From Pseudomonadota bacterium (GTDB lineage Bacteria; Pseudomonadota; Gammaproteobacteria; Enterobacterales; Enterobacteriaceae): a stretch of 11,598 bases of DNA. The stretch lies in NCBI GenBank assembly GCA_023454395.1, contig JAEYFY010000359.1, positions 1 to 11,598 of the forward strand. Direction: 5' to 3'. Positions 1 to 8,880 of the stretch are shown one piece after another. The stretch's first letter is position 1. Each line of letters opens with the position of its first letter. The position numbers and the translations under genes are program-made. Below the pieces are notes generated by a model that saw only the letters and a list, made by a program, of their open reading frames with translations, was not told the origin of the DNA and searched no databases.

Positions 1-20
1 CTTACTTACCATTACAATTG

Positions 21-49
21 TTTACACTGTCGCAACCTTACCGTAAAAT
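21..49 (+). promoter_or_regulatory. Candidate sigma70 promoter of the cyo operon
   Basis: A -35 element TTTACA (21-26) and a -10 element TAAAAT (44-49) are separated by exactly 17 bp, about 55 bp before the cyoA start. Both hexamers match consensus at most positions. In E. coli this operon is controlled by oxygen-responsive ArcA and Fnr; I could not identify a convincing ArcA or Fnr box in the short upstream stretch, which is cut by the window edge. Confidence 0.6.
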
Positions 50-104
50 GTCCTTACTGATACTGATGAAACAACAATAGAACCTTTGTCATTTGGGTCG
101 TTGG

Positions 105-1055
105 ATGAGACTTATGAAATACATAAAAAGTATTGGGACACTTTCGCTATTAGCAGCAGCTCTTCTATTAAGTGGCTGTGATATGGCGTTAATGAATCCC
201 AAAGGCGCTATCGGCGCTGAGCAAAAAACATTAATCCTCATTGCGCTTGGTTTAATGTTAATTGTTGTGATACCGGTAATACTGATGGTGATTGTTTTCG
301 CTTTTCGCTACCGTGAATCCAATACTAAAGCCACCTATCGCCCAAACTGGGCTCACTCAAATAAAATTGAACTCGTCGTTTGGACGGTGCCAATTATCAT
401 TATTGTGATTTTGGCGAGTATTACATGGAAAACAACCCATGAACTTGATCCTTACAAACCATTAGAGTCCACAGAAAAACCTGTCACCATTGAAGTTGTT
501 TCAATGGATTGGAAATGGTTATTTATCTATCCAGAACAAGGTATTGCAACAGTTAATGAACTGGCTTTCCCTACTAATGTTCCTGTTAATTTCAAAATCA
601 CTTCTGACTCTGTCATGAACTCATTCTTTATCCCTCGCTTAGGTGGACAAATCTATGCGATGGCAGGAATGCAAACTAAGCTGCACTTAATTGCTAATGA
701 ACCAGGTGAATATCAAGGTATGTCAGCAAGTTATAGTGGACACGGCTTCTCTGATATGAAATTTACAGCGATAGCGACACCTGATCGTGCCGGTTTCGAT
801 GCGTGGGTTGAAAAAGTCAAACAATCGTCAGATACATTAAATACGACCGCTGCATTTAATGAACTTGCTAAACCAAGCCAGAAAAATCCAGTGACCTACT
901 ATTCAAGCGTGAAGCCAATGTTATTCCAAGAGACCATTTCTAAATTTGGTCATACAGGTCATGGCGCTCACACCAGTGGCAATCAGACAGCACATGCTGA
1001 TGCAACAATGAATATGAACATGAGCCATGCGGCGCATGCAGGAGCAGAGGAATAA
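105..1055 (+). CDS. cyoA: Cytochrome bo3 ubiquinol oxidase subunit II (CyoA)
   Basis: Subunit II of the proton-pumping quinol oxidase that passes electrons from ubiquinol to oxygen in the inner membrane. The 316-residue product is close to the 315 residues of E. coli CyoA. It has a lipoprotein signal peptide with lipobox LSGC and the lipidated cysteine at residue 25, two membrane helices (about residues 40-65 and 85-105), then a periplasmic cupredoxin-like domain containing VVSMDWKW and [14 protein letters not shown]. The CuA ligands of cytochrome c oxidases are absent, as expected for a quinol oxidase. The C-terminal tail is rich in His, with an MNMNM cluster. I chose ATG 105 because MRLMKY aligns with the E. 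coli N-terminus; an upstream TTG at 93 and ATG 114 are alternatives. The ribosome binding site is weak. The gene leads the cyo operon and ends 4 bp before cyoB. Confidence 0.97.
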   Translation: MRLMKYIKSIGTLSLLAAALLLSGCDMALMNPKGAIGAEQKTLILIALGLMLIVVIPVILMVIVFAFRYRESNTKATYRPNWAHSNKIELVVWTVPIIIIVILASITWKTTHELDPYKPLESTEKPVTIEVVSMDWKWLFIYPEQGIATVNELAFPTNVPVNFKITSDSVMNSFFIPRLGGQIYAMAGMQTKLHLIANEPGEYQGMSASYSGHGFSDMKFTAIATPDRAGFDAWVEKVKQSSDTLNTTAAFNELAKPSQKNPVTYYSSVKPMLFQETISKFGHTGHGAHTSGNQTAHADATMNMNMSHAAHAGAEE

Positions 1056-1059
1056 AGGC

Positions 1060-3042
1060 ATGTTCGGAAAATTAACTCTTGATGCAATCCCGCTACACGA
1101 GCCAATTATCGTAGTTACTTTACTCGGTATTGTTCTTGGTGGGCTTGCTGTTGTTGGTGCGCTAACTTATTTTCGTAAATGGAAATGGTTGTGGACTGAA
1201 TGGTTAACCAGCGTTGACCATAAAAAAATTGGTATTATGTATATCCTCGTTGCAATGGTCATGATGTTCCGTGGCTTTGCCGATGCGATTATGATGAGAA
1301 GCCAACAAGCGCTCGCCTCTGCTGGCGAAGCGGGTTTCTTACCACCTCATCACTATGATCAGATTTTTACCGCACACGGCGTTATCATGATTTTCTTCAT
1401 GGCAACACCTTTCGTTGTGGGTCTGATGAACCTTGTTGTGCCTTTACAAATTGGCGCTCGTGATGTTGCCTTCCCGTTCCTTAACTCACTGAGCTTCTGG
1501 TTCTTTGTTGTTGGTGTGGTACTCATTAACCTTTCTTTAGGTGTTGGTGAATTCGCACAAACAGGTTGGTTAGCTTATCCACCACTTTCTGGCTTGGAAT
1601 ATAACCCGGGAGTCGGGGTCGATTATTGGATATGGAGTTTACAGATATCCGGTATTGGTACGCTTCTAACAGGGGTTAACTTCTTCGCAACTATCCTGCG
1701 TATGCGTGCGCCGGGTATGAGCATGATGAAAATGCCAGTATTCTCTTGGGCGGCTTTATGTACTAACGTCCTGATTATTGCTGCATTCCCAATTTTAACA
1801 GTCACTATCACGCTGTTAACTTTAGACCGCTATCTTGGTACGCATTTCTTTACCAATGATATGGGCGGTAATATGATGATGTACATCAACCTTGTATGGG
1901 CTTGGGGTCATCCAGAAGTTTATATCCTTGTTCTGCCAGTATTTGGTGTGTTCTCTGAAGTTACAGCAACATTCTCTAAAAAACGGTTATTCGGTTATAC
2001 CTCATTAGTCGGTGCAACTGTCGTTATTACCGTATTGTCATTTATCGTTTGGTTACACCACTTCTTTACCATGGGCTCTGGCGCAAACGTCAATGCCTTC
2101 TTCGGTATCGCCACAATGATCATCGCTATACCAACAGGGGTTAAAATCTTTAACTGGCTGTTTACGATGTATCAAGGTCGTATCGAATATAAAAGCCCAA
2201 TGCTGTGGACTATCGGTTTCCTTATCACCTTCTCTGTTGGTGGTATGACAGGGGTTCTGTTAGCCGTTCCGGGTGCAAACTTTGTTTTACATAACAGCTT
2301 ATTCTTAATTGCTCACTTCCATAACGTTATTATCGGTGGTGTGGTATTTGGCTGTTTCGCAGGTATGACTTATTGGTTCCCTAAAGCATTCGGTTTCACA
2401 CTGAATGAAAAATGGGGTATCCGTGCATTCTGGTTCTGGTTTATCGGCTTCTTTATGGCCTTTATGCCACTGTACATTCTTGGCTTTATGGGTATGACTC
2501 GTCGTATCAGCCAAAACATCAACCCAGAATTCCATCCAATGCTGATGGTTGCTGCGGGTGGTGCTGCGCTGATTGCTATCGGTATCGCTTGTCAAGTTAT
2601 CCAGATCTACGTAAGTATCCGTGACCGTGATCAAAACCGTGACTTAACGGGAGATCCATGGGGCGGTCGTACTCTGGAATGGTCAATTTCTTCACCTGCT
2701 CCTTTCTATAACTTTGCCGTTGAACCTAATGTTCAAACTCGTGATGAGTGGTGGGATCAGAAAGAAAAAGGCACAGCTTATCAACGTCCAACTAAATACG
2801 AACCAATCCATATGCCTAAAAATACAGGCGCTGGTGTGATTATTTCAGCATTCAGTCTAGTACTTGGTTTTGCCATGATCTGGCATATCTGGTGGTTAGC
2901 TATCGTTGGTTTCGCTGGCATGATTGTCACTTGGATCGTGAAAAGCTTTGATACAGATGTGGATTACTATGTCCAAGTACCTGAAATTGAAGCTCTCGAG
3001 AATAAGCATTATGAAGAACTGAAAAAAGCAGGTGTGAAATAA
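1060..3042 (+). CDS. cyoB: Cytochrome bo3 ubiquinol oxidase subunit I (CyoB)
   Basis: Catalytic heme-copper oxidase subunit, 660 residues (663 in E. coli), very hydrophobic with about 15 membrane helices. Functional residues fall at the same numbers as in E. coli: quinol site Arg71, Asp75, His98 and Gln101; low-spin heme b ligands His106 and His421; high-spin heme o ligand His419; CuB ligands His284, His333 and His334 with Tyr288 (GHPEVY); D-channel Asp135 and Glu286; K-channel Lys362. It should therefore be an active, proton-pumping oxidase. ATG 1060 gives the expected MFGKL N-terminus; GAGG and AAAGG just upstream, partly inside the end of cyoA, serve as ribosome binding site. A longer frame from 1027 would add 11 residues overlapping cyoA and is not supported. 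The stop overlaps the cyoC start by one base. Confidence 0.98.
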   Translation: MFGKLTLDAIPLHEPIIVVTLLGIVLGGLAVVGALTYFRKWKWLWTEWLTSVDHKKIGIMYILVAMVMMFRGFADAIMMRSQQALASAGEAGFLPPHHYDQIFTAHGVIMIFFMATPFVVGLMNLVVPLQIGARDVAFPFLNSLSFWFFVVGVVLINLSLGVGEFAQTGWLAYPPLSGLEYNPGVGVDYWIWSLQISGIGTLLTGVNFFATILRMRAPGMSMMKMPVFSWAALCTNVLIIAAFPILTVTITLLTLDRYLGTHFFTNDMGGNMMMYINLVWAWGHPEVYILVLPVFGVFSEVTATFSKKRLFGYTSLVGATVVITVLSFIVWLHHFFTMGSGANVNAFFGIATMIIAIPTGVKIFNWLFTMYQGRIEYKSPMLWTIGFLITFSVGGMTGVLLAVPGANFVLHNSLFLIAHFHNVIIGGVVFGCFAGMTYWFPKAFGFTLNEKWGIRAFWFWFIGFFMAFMPLYILGFMGMTRRISQNINPEFHPMLMVAAGGAALIAIGIACQVIQIYVSIRDRDQNRDLTGDPWGGRTLEWSISSPAPFYNFAVEPNVQTRDEWWDQKEKGTAYQRPTKYEPIHMPKNTGAGVIISAFSLVLGFAMIWHIWWLAIVGFAGMIVTWIVKSFDTDVDYYVQVPEIEALENKHYEELKKAGVK

Positions 3043-3653
3043 TGTCTACTCAAACTGTAAATAACACAAACGCCCATGAGCATCATGGGCACCACGATGC
3101 AGGAGCAACGAAAGTTTTCGGCTTCTGGATCTACCTAATGAGCGACCTTATCCTGTTTGCCAGCTTATTCGCCACTTATGCGGTGCTTGTTAACGGGATT
3201 GCGGATGGTCCTTCAGGTAAAGAAATTTTTAGCTTACCGTTTGTTTTAGTTGAAACCTTCTTACTGCTATTTAGTAGTATCACTTTTGGTTTCGCTATGC
3301 TGAGCATGAATAAAGGCAGCGTTAGCCAAGTTAATCTGTGGTTATTTGTTACTTTCTTATTCGGCTTAGGTTTCGTCATCATGGAAGTTTACGAATTCCA
3401 TGAGCTAATCGCAGAAGGTTATGGCCCAGATCGAAGTGCATTCTTATCTGCATTCTTTGCATTAGTTTCAACGCACGGTCTTCACGTAACTGCGGGTTTA
3501 ATTTGGATTGTTATTATGATGATCCAAGTATCACGCCGTGGTTTAACTGAAGTTAACCGCACTCGTTTAAGCTGTTTAAGTCTGTTCTGGCACTTCCTTG
3601 ACGTTGTCTGGATCTGTGTGTTCACCGTAGTTTATCTGATGGGAGCGATGTAA
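3042..3653 (+). CDS. cyoC: Cytochrome bo3 ubiquinol oxidase subunit III (CyoC)
   Basis: Subunit III of the bo3 oxidase, 203 residues against 204 in E. coli, with five predicted membrane helices and no redox cofactor. It belongs to the heme-copper oxidase subunit III family, shown by [10 protein letters not shown] near the N-terminus, the GPDRS loop, the [11 protein letters not shown] helix and the [11 protein letters not shown] helix at the C-terminus. The N-terminus carries the His-rich stretch HEHHGHH. The start codon shares one base with the cyoB stop (TAATG), and its own stop shares one base with the cyoD start, so translation of the three genes is probably coupled. Confidence 0.97.
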   Translation: MSTQTVNNTNAHEHHGHHDAGATKVFGFWIYLMSDLILFASLFATYAVLVNGIADGPSGKEIFSLPFVLVETFLLLFSSITFGFAMLSMNKGSVSQVNLWLFVTFLFGLGFVIMEVYEFHELIAEGYGPDRSAFLSAFFALVSTHGLHVTAGLIWIVIMMIQVSRRGLTEVNRTRLSCLSLFWHFLDVVWICVFTVVYLMGAM

Positions 3654-3985
3654 TGAGTCATCCAAATACTTCTCCTTCAGGCGCAAGCCACGGCAGCATG
3701 AAGTCTTATCTGATCGGCTTTATTCTGTCTGTTATCCTCACCGTTATTCCATTTTGGATGGTGATGGAAGGAACCGCGACACCAGCAACAATTCTATGGA
3801 CTGTTGTCGGTATGGCAGTTGTGCAGATTGTGGTTCACTTAGTCTGCTTCTTGCATATGAATACGTCATCAGAAGAGCGCTGGAACGTCGTCGCATTCCT
3901 GTTCACACTGCTTATTATCGGCATTGTTGTCGTAGGCTCGTTGTGGATTATGTACAACCTGAACATCAATATGATGATGGATTAA
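3653..3985 (+). CDS. cyoD: Cytochrome bo3 ubiquinol oxidase subunit IV (CyoD)
   Basis: Small subunit IV of the bo3 oxidase, 110 residues (109 in E. coli), with three membrane helices at roughly residues 18-38, 45-66 and 80-102. Subunit IV has no cofactor; in E. coli it is linked to assembly of the CuB centre in subunit I. The motif HLVCFLHMN between helices 2 and 3 is typical of this family. The start overlaps the cyoC stop by one base and the stop lies 11 bp before cyoE, consistent with one polycistronic message. Confidence 0.96.
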   Translation: MSHPNTSPSGASHGSMKSYLIGFILSVILTVIPFWMVMEGTATPATILWTVVGMAVVQIVVHLVCFLHMNTSSEERWNVVAFLFTLLIIGIVVVGSLWIMYNLNINMMMD

Positions 3986-3996
3986 GAGTTGTCGCT

Positions 3997-4881
3997 ATGA
4001 TTAAGCAATACCTACAAGTCACCAAACCAGGAATTATTTTCGGAAATTTAATTTCTGTAATAGGTGGTTTTCTACTCGCTTCTAAAGGTGAGATTGATTA
4101 CTCCCTATTTTTCGCGACTCTACTTGGGGTGTCTCTGGTCGTTGCTTCTGGTTGTGTTTTTAACAACTATATTGACCGTGATATTGACCGTATCATGGAA
4201 AGAACGAAGAATCGTCCATTAGTTAAAGGATTAATTGACCCTCAAATTAGCCTGATTTATGCCTCAGTATTAGGTATTGCAGGTGTTGTGCTGCTCTATG
4301 TAGCAGCCAACCCACTTGCAATGTTTATCGCTGTATTCGGTTTTATTATTTATGTTGGGGTTTATAGCCTCTATATGAAGCGTAAATCTGTGTATGGCAC
4401 ACTGATTGGAAGTTTATCTGGCTCTGCACCTCCTGTTATCGGTTATTGTGCTGTTAGCGGTGAATTTGATGCAGGCGCGGCAATCCTATTACTTATCTTT
4501 AGTTTGTGGCAAATGCCTCACTCTTATGCCATTGCTATTTTCCGTTTTAAAGACTACCAAGCTGCAAATATCCCTGTATTACCTGTGATTAAAGGGATCT
4601 CAGTCGCTAAACGTCATATTATTCTCTATATTCTGGCGTTTATGATTGCAACCTTAATGCTGACATTAGTTGGTTACGCAGGCTATAAATACTTGATTGT
4701 GGCTTCAGCCGTCAGTATTTGGTGGTTAGGCATGGCTTTATCTGGTTACAAAGCAACCAATGATATTGTGTGGGCGCGAAAATTATTTATTTTCTCTATT
4801 GTCGCAATAACTTCATTAAGCGTAATGATGTCTGTTGATCCAACAAGCTCCACAGAAGCAGTTCTTGCGTATCTAAGATAA
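3997..4881 (+). CDS. cyoE: Protoheme IX farnesyltransferase, heme O synthase (CyoE)
   Basis: Transfers a farnesyl group from farnesyl diphosphate to protoheme IX, making the heme O that CyoB needs at its oxygen-reducing site. It is an integral membrane UbiA-family prenyltransferase of 294 residues (296 in E. coli). The first Asp-rich motif is visible as [15 protein letters not shown] (residues 56-70), followed by NRP (72-74). The second conserved loop contains YMKRKS (126-131) and the [13 protein letters not shown] segment. ATG 3997 gives the family N-terminus [17 protein letters not shown] at 3984-3988 is the likely ribosome binding site. The same frame is open far upstream within cyoD, but that extension has no family resemblance. 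The gene is last in the operon and a terminator follows. Confidence 0.97.
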   Translation: MIKQYLQVTKPGIIFGNLISVIGGFLLASKGEIDYSLFFATLLGVSLVVASGCVFNNYIDRDIDRIMERTKNRPLVKGLIDPQISLIYASVLGIAGVVLLYVAANPLAMFIAVFGFIIYVGVYSLYMKRKSVYGTLIGSLSGSAPPVIGYCAVSGEFDAGAAILLLIFSLWQMPHSYAIAIFRFKDYQAANIPVLPVIKGISVAKRHIILYILAFMIATLMLTLVGYAGYKYLIVASAVSIWWLGMALSGYKATNDIVWARKLFIFSIVAITSLSVMMSVDPTSSTEAVLAYLR

Positions 4882-4901
4882 TGTATTTATTAAAGTAACC
4901 T

Positions 4902-4935
4902 AAATACCAGTCAGCCTTCTGACTGGTATTTTTTT
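4902..4935 (+). terminator. Intrinsic terminator of the cyo operon
   Basis: A perfect 13-bp stem pairs 4902-4914 (AAATACCAGTCAG) with 4919-4931 around the loop CCTT, and the 3' arm runs into a tract of seven T (4929-4935). It starts 20 bp after the cyoE stop. Confidence 0.93.
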
Positions 4936-4998
4936 ATCTTTTTTATGACTTCGCATGATATCAGTACAGTTTTGTCTTTTTTGTATCCCATTTATTGA

Positions 4999-5027
4999 TT
5001 AACCTCGCCAAGATTTGCCATTACAAT
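4999..5027 (+). promoter_or_regulatory. Candidate yajR promoter
   Basis: TTAACC (4999-5004) and TACAAT (5022-5027) are 17 bp apart and lie 29 bp before the yajR start. The -10 matches consensus at five of six positions and the -35 at four. The cyo terminator upstream makes a separate promoter for yajR likely. Confidence 0.45.
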
Positions 5028-5055
5028 GAGGGGGATCAGTAATTCGAGGTAATCC

Positions 5056-6426
5056 ATGAATGATAATAAAATGACCCCCTTAGAGCGCAAAGCAACATGG
5101 GGATTAGGCACTGTTTTTTCTCTTCGCATGCTTGGCATGTTTATGGTACTCCCAGTTTTAACCACCTATGGGCTTCAACTACAACACGCAACAGAATCTC
5201 TCATTGGATTAGCCATCGGTATTTATGGATTAACACAAGCTATATTCCAAATTCCTTTTGGTATTTTCTCTGATAAATTTGGTCGAAAACCTATGATTGT
5301 TTTTGGCTTAATTATTTTTATTATTGGTAGTTTGATTGCAGCTCTCAGTGACAATATCTACGGCATTATTATTGGTAGGGCATTACAAGGAGCGGGAGCT
5401 ATATCAGCCGCGGTAATGGCTTTATTGTCAGATTTAACACGAGAACAAAATAGAACAAAAGCAATGGCCTTTATTGGTATTAGCTTTGGAATAACGTTCG
5501 CTTTAGCCTTGGTTCTAGGACCTATTTTAACGCATATCTTTGGCTTACATGGGCTATTTTGGGGAATTGCCCTACTCGCCTTTGGTGGCATTATTATTAC
5601 GCTTTTTACTGTACCGAATAGCGAACACCATATTCTTAATCGAGAGTCAGGTTTTGTTCGTGGAAGTGTAAAAAAGGTTTTATTTGATGCACAGCTTCTT
5701 AAACTTAATACAGGTATTTTTTCACTACATACCTTATTAATGGCTGCATTTGTTGCACTTCCTCTGGTTATGAGTAATGCCGGTTTAGCAAAAGAGAAGC
5801 ATTGGATTGTTTATCTAGTCACTATGCTTATTGCCTTTATTACTGTACTTCCTTTTATTATCTATGCAGAAAAGAAACGAAAGATGAAACAAGTTTTCTT
5901 ATTCTGTATTTTATTACTTATTATTGCTCAAGCCATTCTTATTATTTCAGATTCTAGCTTATGGTTAATTATTGCGGGTATTCAAATTTTCTTTATTGGC
6001 TTTAATATTATGGAAGCTCTTCTTCCTTCATTAATCAGTAAAGAAGCACCAGCAGGTTATAAAGGTACAGCGATGGGAATTTATTCCACCAGCCAATTTT
6101 TAGGTGTGGCATTGGGCGGAATATTAGGCGGATGGCTTTACCAGCATTATAATGCACAAACTGTATTTTTAGGCTGTTTAGTGATTGGGCTTATTTGGTT
6201 TTTCATTAGCCTAACATTACACCAACCCTCTTATGTTAGTAGCTTACGCATCGAATTACCTGAGAATTTATCTTCAAGCCAACAGCAGCAACTACAACAA
6301 TTATTTAAGCAACAAGCGGGCGTTAATGAAGTGGTAATTATGGCAGATGAACAGAGTGCTTATATCAAGGTTGATACTAAACAGACGCCAAGAACAACAT
6401 TAGAGTCTCTGATCCCTTTAGTTTAA
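5056..6426 (+). CDS. yajR: MFS transporter with C-terminal YAM domain (YajR)
   Basis: Inner-membrane major facilitator superfamily transporter, probably a proton-driven drug or metabolite exporter; the physiological substrate is not established for this family. The 456-residue product (454 in E. coli) has about 12 membrane helices ending near residue 385. MFS motif A is GIFSDKFGRK (69-78), with Asp73 and Arg77, between helices 2 and 3. The last 60 residues (397-456) form a small soluble ferredoxin-like YAM domain, beginning LRIELPENL and containing a Gln-rich helix. This is the hallmark separating YajR from other MFS exporters. GAGGT at 5045-5049 is well placed for ATG 5056. The gene is transcribed separately from cyo and converges with yajQ. 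Confidence 0.93.
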   Translation: MNDNKMTPLERKATWGLGTVFSLRMLGMFMVLPVLTTYGLQLQHATESLIGLAIGIYGLTQAIFQIPFGIFSDKFGRKPMIVFGLIIFIIGSLIAALSDNIYGIIIGRALQGAGAISAAVMALLSDLTREQNRTKAMAFIGISFGITFALALVLGPILTHIFGLHGLFWGIALLAFGGIIITLFTVPNSEHHILNRESGFVRGSVKKVLFDAQLLKLNTGIFSLHTLLMAAFVALPLVMSNAGLAKEKHWIVYLVTMLIAFITVLPFIIYAEKKRKMKQVFLFCILLLIIAQAILIISDSSLWLIIAGIQIFFIGFNIMEALLPSLISKEAPAGYKGTAMGIYSTSQFLGVALGGILGGWLYQHYNAQTVFLGCLVIGLIWFFISLTLHQPSYVSSLRIELPENLSSSQQQQLQQLFKQQAGVNEVVIMADEQSAYIKVDTKQTPRTTLESLIPLV

Positions 6427-6452
6427 GGATCAATAAATTTACTGGATAAAAT

Positions 6453-6484
6453 AAAAATGCGCTGTTAAACCAGCGCATTTTTTT
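6453..6484. terminator. Bidirectional terminator between yajR and yajQ
   Basis: A perfect 12-bp stem, AAAAATGCGCTG (6453-6464) against 6471-6482, has loop TTAAAC. It is followed by a T-run on the + strand and preceded by an A-run, so it can end transcription of both yajR (+) and yajQ (-). It lies 26 bp after the yajR stop and about 20 bp past the end of yajQ. Confidence 0.92.
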
Positions 6485-6504
6485 ATGACTAAATAGATAA
6501 AAAA

Positions 6505-6996
6505 TTAGTCACGGAAATTGTTAAATTGGAATGGCTGTCCTAGCTCACCTTCTCTTACTAATTTCATCACAGCTTGTAAGTCATCACGCGATTTACCTGT
6601 AACACGCACTTGCTCACCTTGAATTTGAGCCTGAACTTTCAATTTACTGTCTTTAATCAGCTTAACAATTTTCTTCGCTAATGCTGAATCAATACCTTGT
6701 TTTAAAGTAGCTTCTACGCTGTACATTTTTCCGCTGTGAGTCATCTCTTCAGGGATATTTAATACCGCACCATCAATCCCTCTTTTTGCCATTTTCTCAC
6801 GCAGAATATCTAATAATTGTTGAACCTGAAATTCAGATACACTGGTCGTTTTCACTGACTCTGCTTTTTCGTTTAATTCAAAACTTGCTTCAACGTTACG
6901 AAAATCCCAGCGAGTAGTCAGTTCACGTTGTGCATTTTCCACCGCATTACGCACTTCATGTAAGTCAACTTCAGATACGATATCAAAAGATGGCAT
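6505..6996 (-). CDS. yajQ: YajQ family nucleotide-binding protein (UPF0234)
   Basis: Small cytosolic protein of 163 residues, exactly the E. coli length, with two ferredoxin-like domains. Family members bind nucleotides and RNA; Xanthomonas homologues bind cyclic di-GMP and a Pseudomonas homologue helps phage phi6 transcription. The role in enterobacteria is not settled. Recognisable segments are [11 protein letters not shown] at the N-terminus, RWDFRN (about 29-34), KQGID in the middle, [18 protein letters not shown], and the end [11 protein letters not shown] chose ATG at 6996 because it gives the family N-terminus and has AGGAAG a suitable distance upstream; the frame stays open to a TTG at 7023, which is not needed. 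It is divergent from panE and convergent with yajR. Confidence 0.95.
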   Translation of the reverse strand: MPSFDIVSEVDLHEVRNAVENAQRELTTRWDFRNVEASFELNEKAESVKTTSVSEFQVQQLLDILREKMAKRGIDGAVLNIPEEMTHSGKMYSVEATLKQGIDSALAKKIVKLIKDSKLKVQAQIQGEQVRVTGKSRDDLQAVMKLVREGELGQPFQFNNFRD

Positions 6997-7092
6997 TCTT
7001 TCTTCCTCAATAAATAAATACAACCCAAATAATAGCTTCTTTTAGGGTTGCAAAAAAGCATTGCACATTCAATAACAAATTTATCCCCCTGT

Positions 7093-7109
7093 TTTACCTT
7101 TATGGTAAA
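7093..7109. repeat. Short inverted repeat in the yajQ-panE intergenic region
   Basis: TTTACC (7093-7098) and GGTAAA (7104-7109) form a 6-bp inverted repeat with a 5-base centre TTTAT. It lies between two divergent genes and could be a protein-binding site. It lacks the T-run of a terminator on either strand. No known operator consensus was recognised. Confidence 0.35.
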
Positions 7110-7144
7110 GCGCAAACATACTTTAAACAGAGAAGTGCAATCAA

Positions 7145-7153
7145 TGTTATAAT
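7145..7153 (+). promoter_or_regulatory. Candidate extended -10 promoter for panE-yajL
   Basis: TGTTATAAT (7145-7153) contains a perfect TATAAT with an upstream TG, the extended -10 pattern, 68 bp before the panE ATG. The -35 region (TTTAAAC around 7122-7128) is poor, as is common for extended -10 promoters. Confidence 0.5.
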
Positions 7154-7221
7154 TTTAGCTAAATAGTCTAATGACCGTCAGTAGCCACCTTACGCTATTA
7201 CGATTTGTAAAAAGAGGCACA

Positions 7222-8142
7222 ATGAAAATTACCGTTTTAGGGTGTGGTTCGATTGGTAAACTTTGGGTTGCAGCTTTAACACGTCAATCTCATGAAGTAC
7301 AAGGTTGGCTAAGAGTACCTCAGCCATTTTTAGATGTAAGTGTTGATAACATTAATGGCGAGCCTTTTTATCAACGTATTACTGCAAATCAACTTGAATG
7401 GTTAAAACAAAGCGAATTACTTATTGTTTGCTTAAAATCTTGGCAAGTCTCAGATGCGGTTAATGCGCTTCTACCTTTTTTATCTGCACAATGTCCTATC
7501 TTATTAATTCATAATGGCATGGGAACAGCAGATGAATTAACAGCAACACAGCACTCTATATCCAGACCAATCTTACAAGGCATCATTACTCATGGTGCTT
7601 ATCAACAAGGACAAGATGTTATTCATACCGCAACAGGAATAACACATATAGGTCCATTAAATCATGCAGCTCAACAATATAGCTATTTAGCAGAAACCTT
7701 GCATCATGCTTTACCCGATGTCGCTTGGCACAATGATATTCATACAATTAGTTGGCTAAAACTTGCTGTTAATTGTGTTATCAACCCTCTTACCGTTTAT
7801 TATCAATGCCGTAATGGGGATTTATTGCGTTATCCTGAACATATTCAAAAAATATGCGATGAAGTTTACCTAGTGATGGAACGTGAAGGTGTTGTACCAA
7901 CATCTCAAACCCATCTTCATGGCTATATTATTGATACGATAGAACAAACAGCAAATAATTATTCTTCTATGTATCAAGATGTGAAATATCAACGCCATAC
8001 AGAGATTGACTATATTACGGGTTATTTATTACGTCGAGCTTCAGAACAAGGGCTTGTATTGCCAGAAAATAACCATCTTTTTCAATTTATTAAACAACAG
8101 GAAGGCAATTATGACCATATCAGCGCTCATCTGCCTAGCTAA
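7222..8142 (+). CDS. panE: 2-dehydropantoate 2-reductase (ketopantoate reductase)
   Basis: Reduces ketopantoate to pantoate with NADPH in the cytosolic pathway to pantothenate and coenzyme A. The product has 306 residues (303 in E. coli). The N-terminal Rossmann fold has GCGSIG (residues 7-12) for NADPH binding. Lys72 (LKSWQ) and Asn98 (HNGMG) match conserved E. coli residues. The C-terminal helical domain carries the general acid lysine in [14 protein letters not shown] (Lys180, equal to E. coli Lys176) and the substrate glutamate in TEIDYITG (Glu261, equal to Glu256). ATG 7222 begins the expected MKITVLG and has GAGG at 7214-7217; an in-frame TTG further upstream at 7171 adds 17 unrelated residues. 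The 3' end overlaps yajL by 32 nt. Confidence 0.95.
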   Translation: MKITVLGCGSIGKLWVAALTRQSHEVQGWLRVPQPFLDVSVDNINGEPFYQRITANQLEWLKQSELLIVCLKSWQVSDAVNALLPFLSAQCPILLIHNGMGTADELTATQHSISRPILQGIITHGAYQQGQDVIHTATGITHIGPLNHAAQQYSYLAETLHHALPDVAWHNDIHTISWLKLAVNCVINPLTVYYQCRNGDLLRYPEHIQKICDEVYLVMEREGVVPTSQTHLHGYIIDTIEQTANNYSSMYQDVKYQRHTEIDYITGYLLRRASEQGLVLPENNHLFQFIKQQEGNYDHISAHLPS

Positions 8143-8728
8143 TGGAAGTGAAGAAACCGAAGTCGTGACTACCGCAGATTTGCTGGTAAGGGCAGGTATT
8201 AATGTCGTGCTTGCAAGTGCAGAAGATGATGTTGATGAACTTATAATTACAGGTTCCCGAGGCATAAAACTTGTCGCAGATGCTCCTTTAGTTCGTGTTG
8301 TCGATCACCACTATGACGTTATTATTCTACCCGGTGGATTACAAGGTACTGAAACATTAAGAGACAGCCCTTTAGTTGTTGAGAAAGTACGTCGTATGTA
8401 CAGCGAAAACAAGCTTGTTGCCGCGATTTGTGCGGCACCCGCAATGATCCTTGAATCTCATAATATTTTTCCCATCGGCAATATGACGGGTTTTCCTGCA
8501 TTAAAAGATAAAATCTCATCGAAAAAATGGGTTGATTATCGCGTCTATTATGATGAAAGAGTTAACTTAATTACTAGCCAAGCTCCAGCAACATCTATCG
8601 ATTTTGCACTAAAAATTATCGAACGCTTAAAAGGCAAAGAAGCTGCAGCAGATGTTGCCAAACAGCTTGTATTACCACCCGGTATTTATAATTATCAAGA
8701 TGAATTTACAGGGTTTGGGGATAGGTAA
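8111..8728 (+). CDS. yajL: DJ-1/PfpI family protein YajL
   Basis: Cytosolic DJ-1 superfamily protein with the class I glutamine amidotransferase-like fold. E. coli YajL is reported as an oxidative-stress chaperone and protein/nucleotide deglycase, the latter activity being disputed; it was formerly called ThiJ. The product has 205 residues (196 in E. coli). Visible features are the N-terminal glutamate cluster GSEETE (12-17), which supplies the conserved Glu, the loop [10 protein letters not shown], and the nucleophile elbow AAICAAPA with Cys107. ATG 8111 has AGGAAGG immediately upstream and gives the family start; a longer frame from 8006 lies entirely within panE in another frame. Overlap with panE suggests coupled translation. 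A terminator follows the stop. Confidence 0.95.
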   Translation: MTISALICLANGSEETEVVTTADLLVRAGINVVLASAEDDVDELIITGSRGIKLVADAPLVRVVDHHYDVIILPGGLQGTETLRDSPLVVEKVRRMYSENKLVAAICAAPAMILESHNIFPIGNMTGFPALKDKISSKKWVDYRVYYDERVNLITSQAPATSIDFALKIIERLKGKEAAADVAKQLVLPPGIYNYQDEFTGFGDR

Positions 8729-8734
8729 TTAATA

Positions 8735-8775
8735 AGAACCACTAAAAAGAATACTCTTTAGTGGTTCTCATTTTT
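8735..8775 (+). terminator. Intrinsic terminator after yajL
   Basis: A perfect 12-bp stem pairs AGAACCACTAAA (8735-8746) with 8757-8768, followed by CATTTTTAT. It begins 6 bp after the yajL stop, so the downstream phosphoribosyltransferase-like gene is probably not co-transcribed with panE-yajL. Confidence 0.88.
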
Positions 8776-8880
8776 ATTGCTTTATTCAGATATTCTTTAT
8801 ATTTTCTCCATTTCTAACATGTTAATATTTAAAAAAGGAATAAATTTAACTATTTGAATAAGACATAAGGTTATAACACT

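Noticed and set aside
1623..3382. Several 60-110 codon open frames inside cyoB and cyoC on either strand (for example 1623-1811, 2305-2634, 2412-2624, 3176-3382)
   Set aside because: They lie wholly within well-conserved membrane-protein genes in other frames, have odd composition and no ribosome binding sites.
3754..3996. Long 5' extension of the cyoE frame through cyoD
   Set aside because: The extra 81 residues are an out-of-frame reading of cyoD; CyoE family similarity begins exactly at ATG 3997.
4936..5055. Search for a small gene or RNA between the cyo terminator and yajR
   Set aside because: Only a candidate promoter and the yajR ribosome binding site are seen; no open frame or stable structure.
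8819..8857. Twelve-codon frame MLIFKKGINLTI and a slippery-looking TTTAAAAAAGG upstream of the phosphoribosyltransferase-like gene
   Set aside because: No Shine-Dalgarno precedes it, and a -1 shift would still hit TAA at 8830 and 8866, so it cannot feed the downstream frame by frameshifting.
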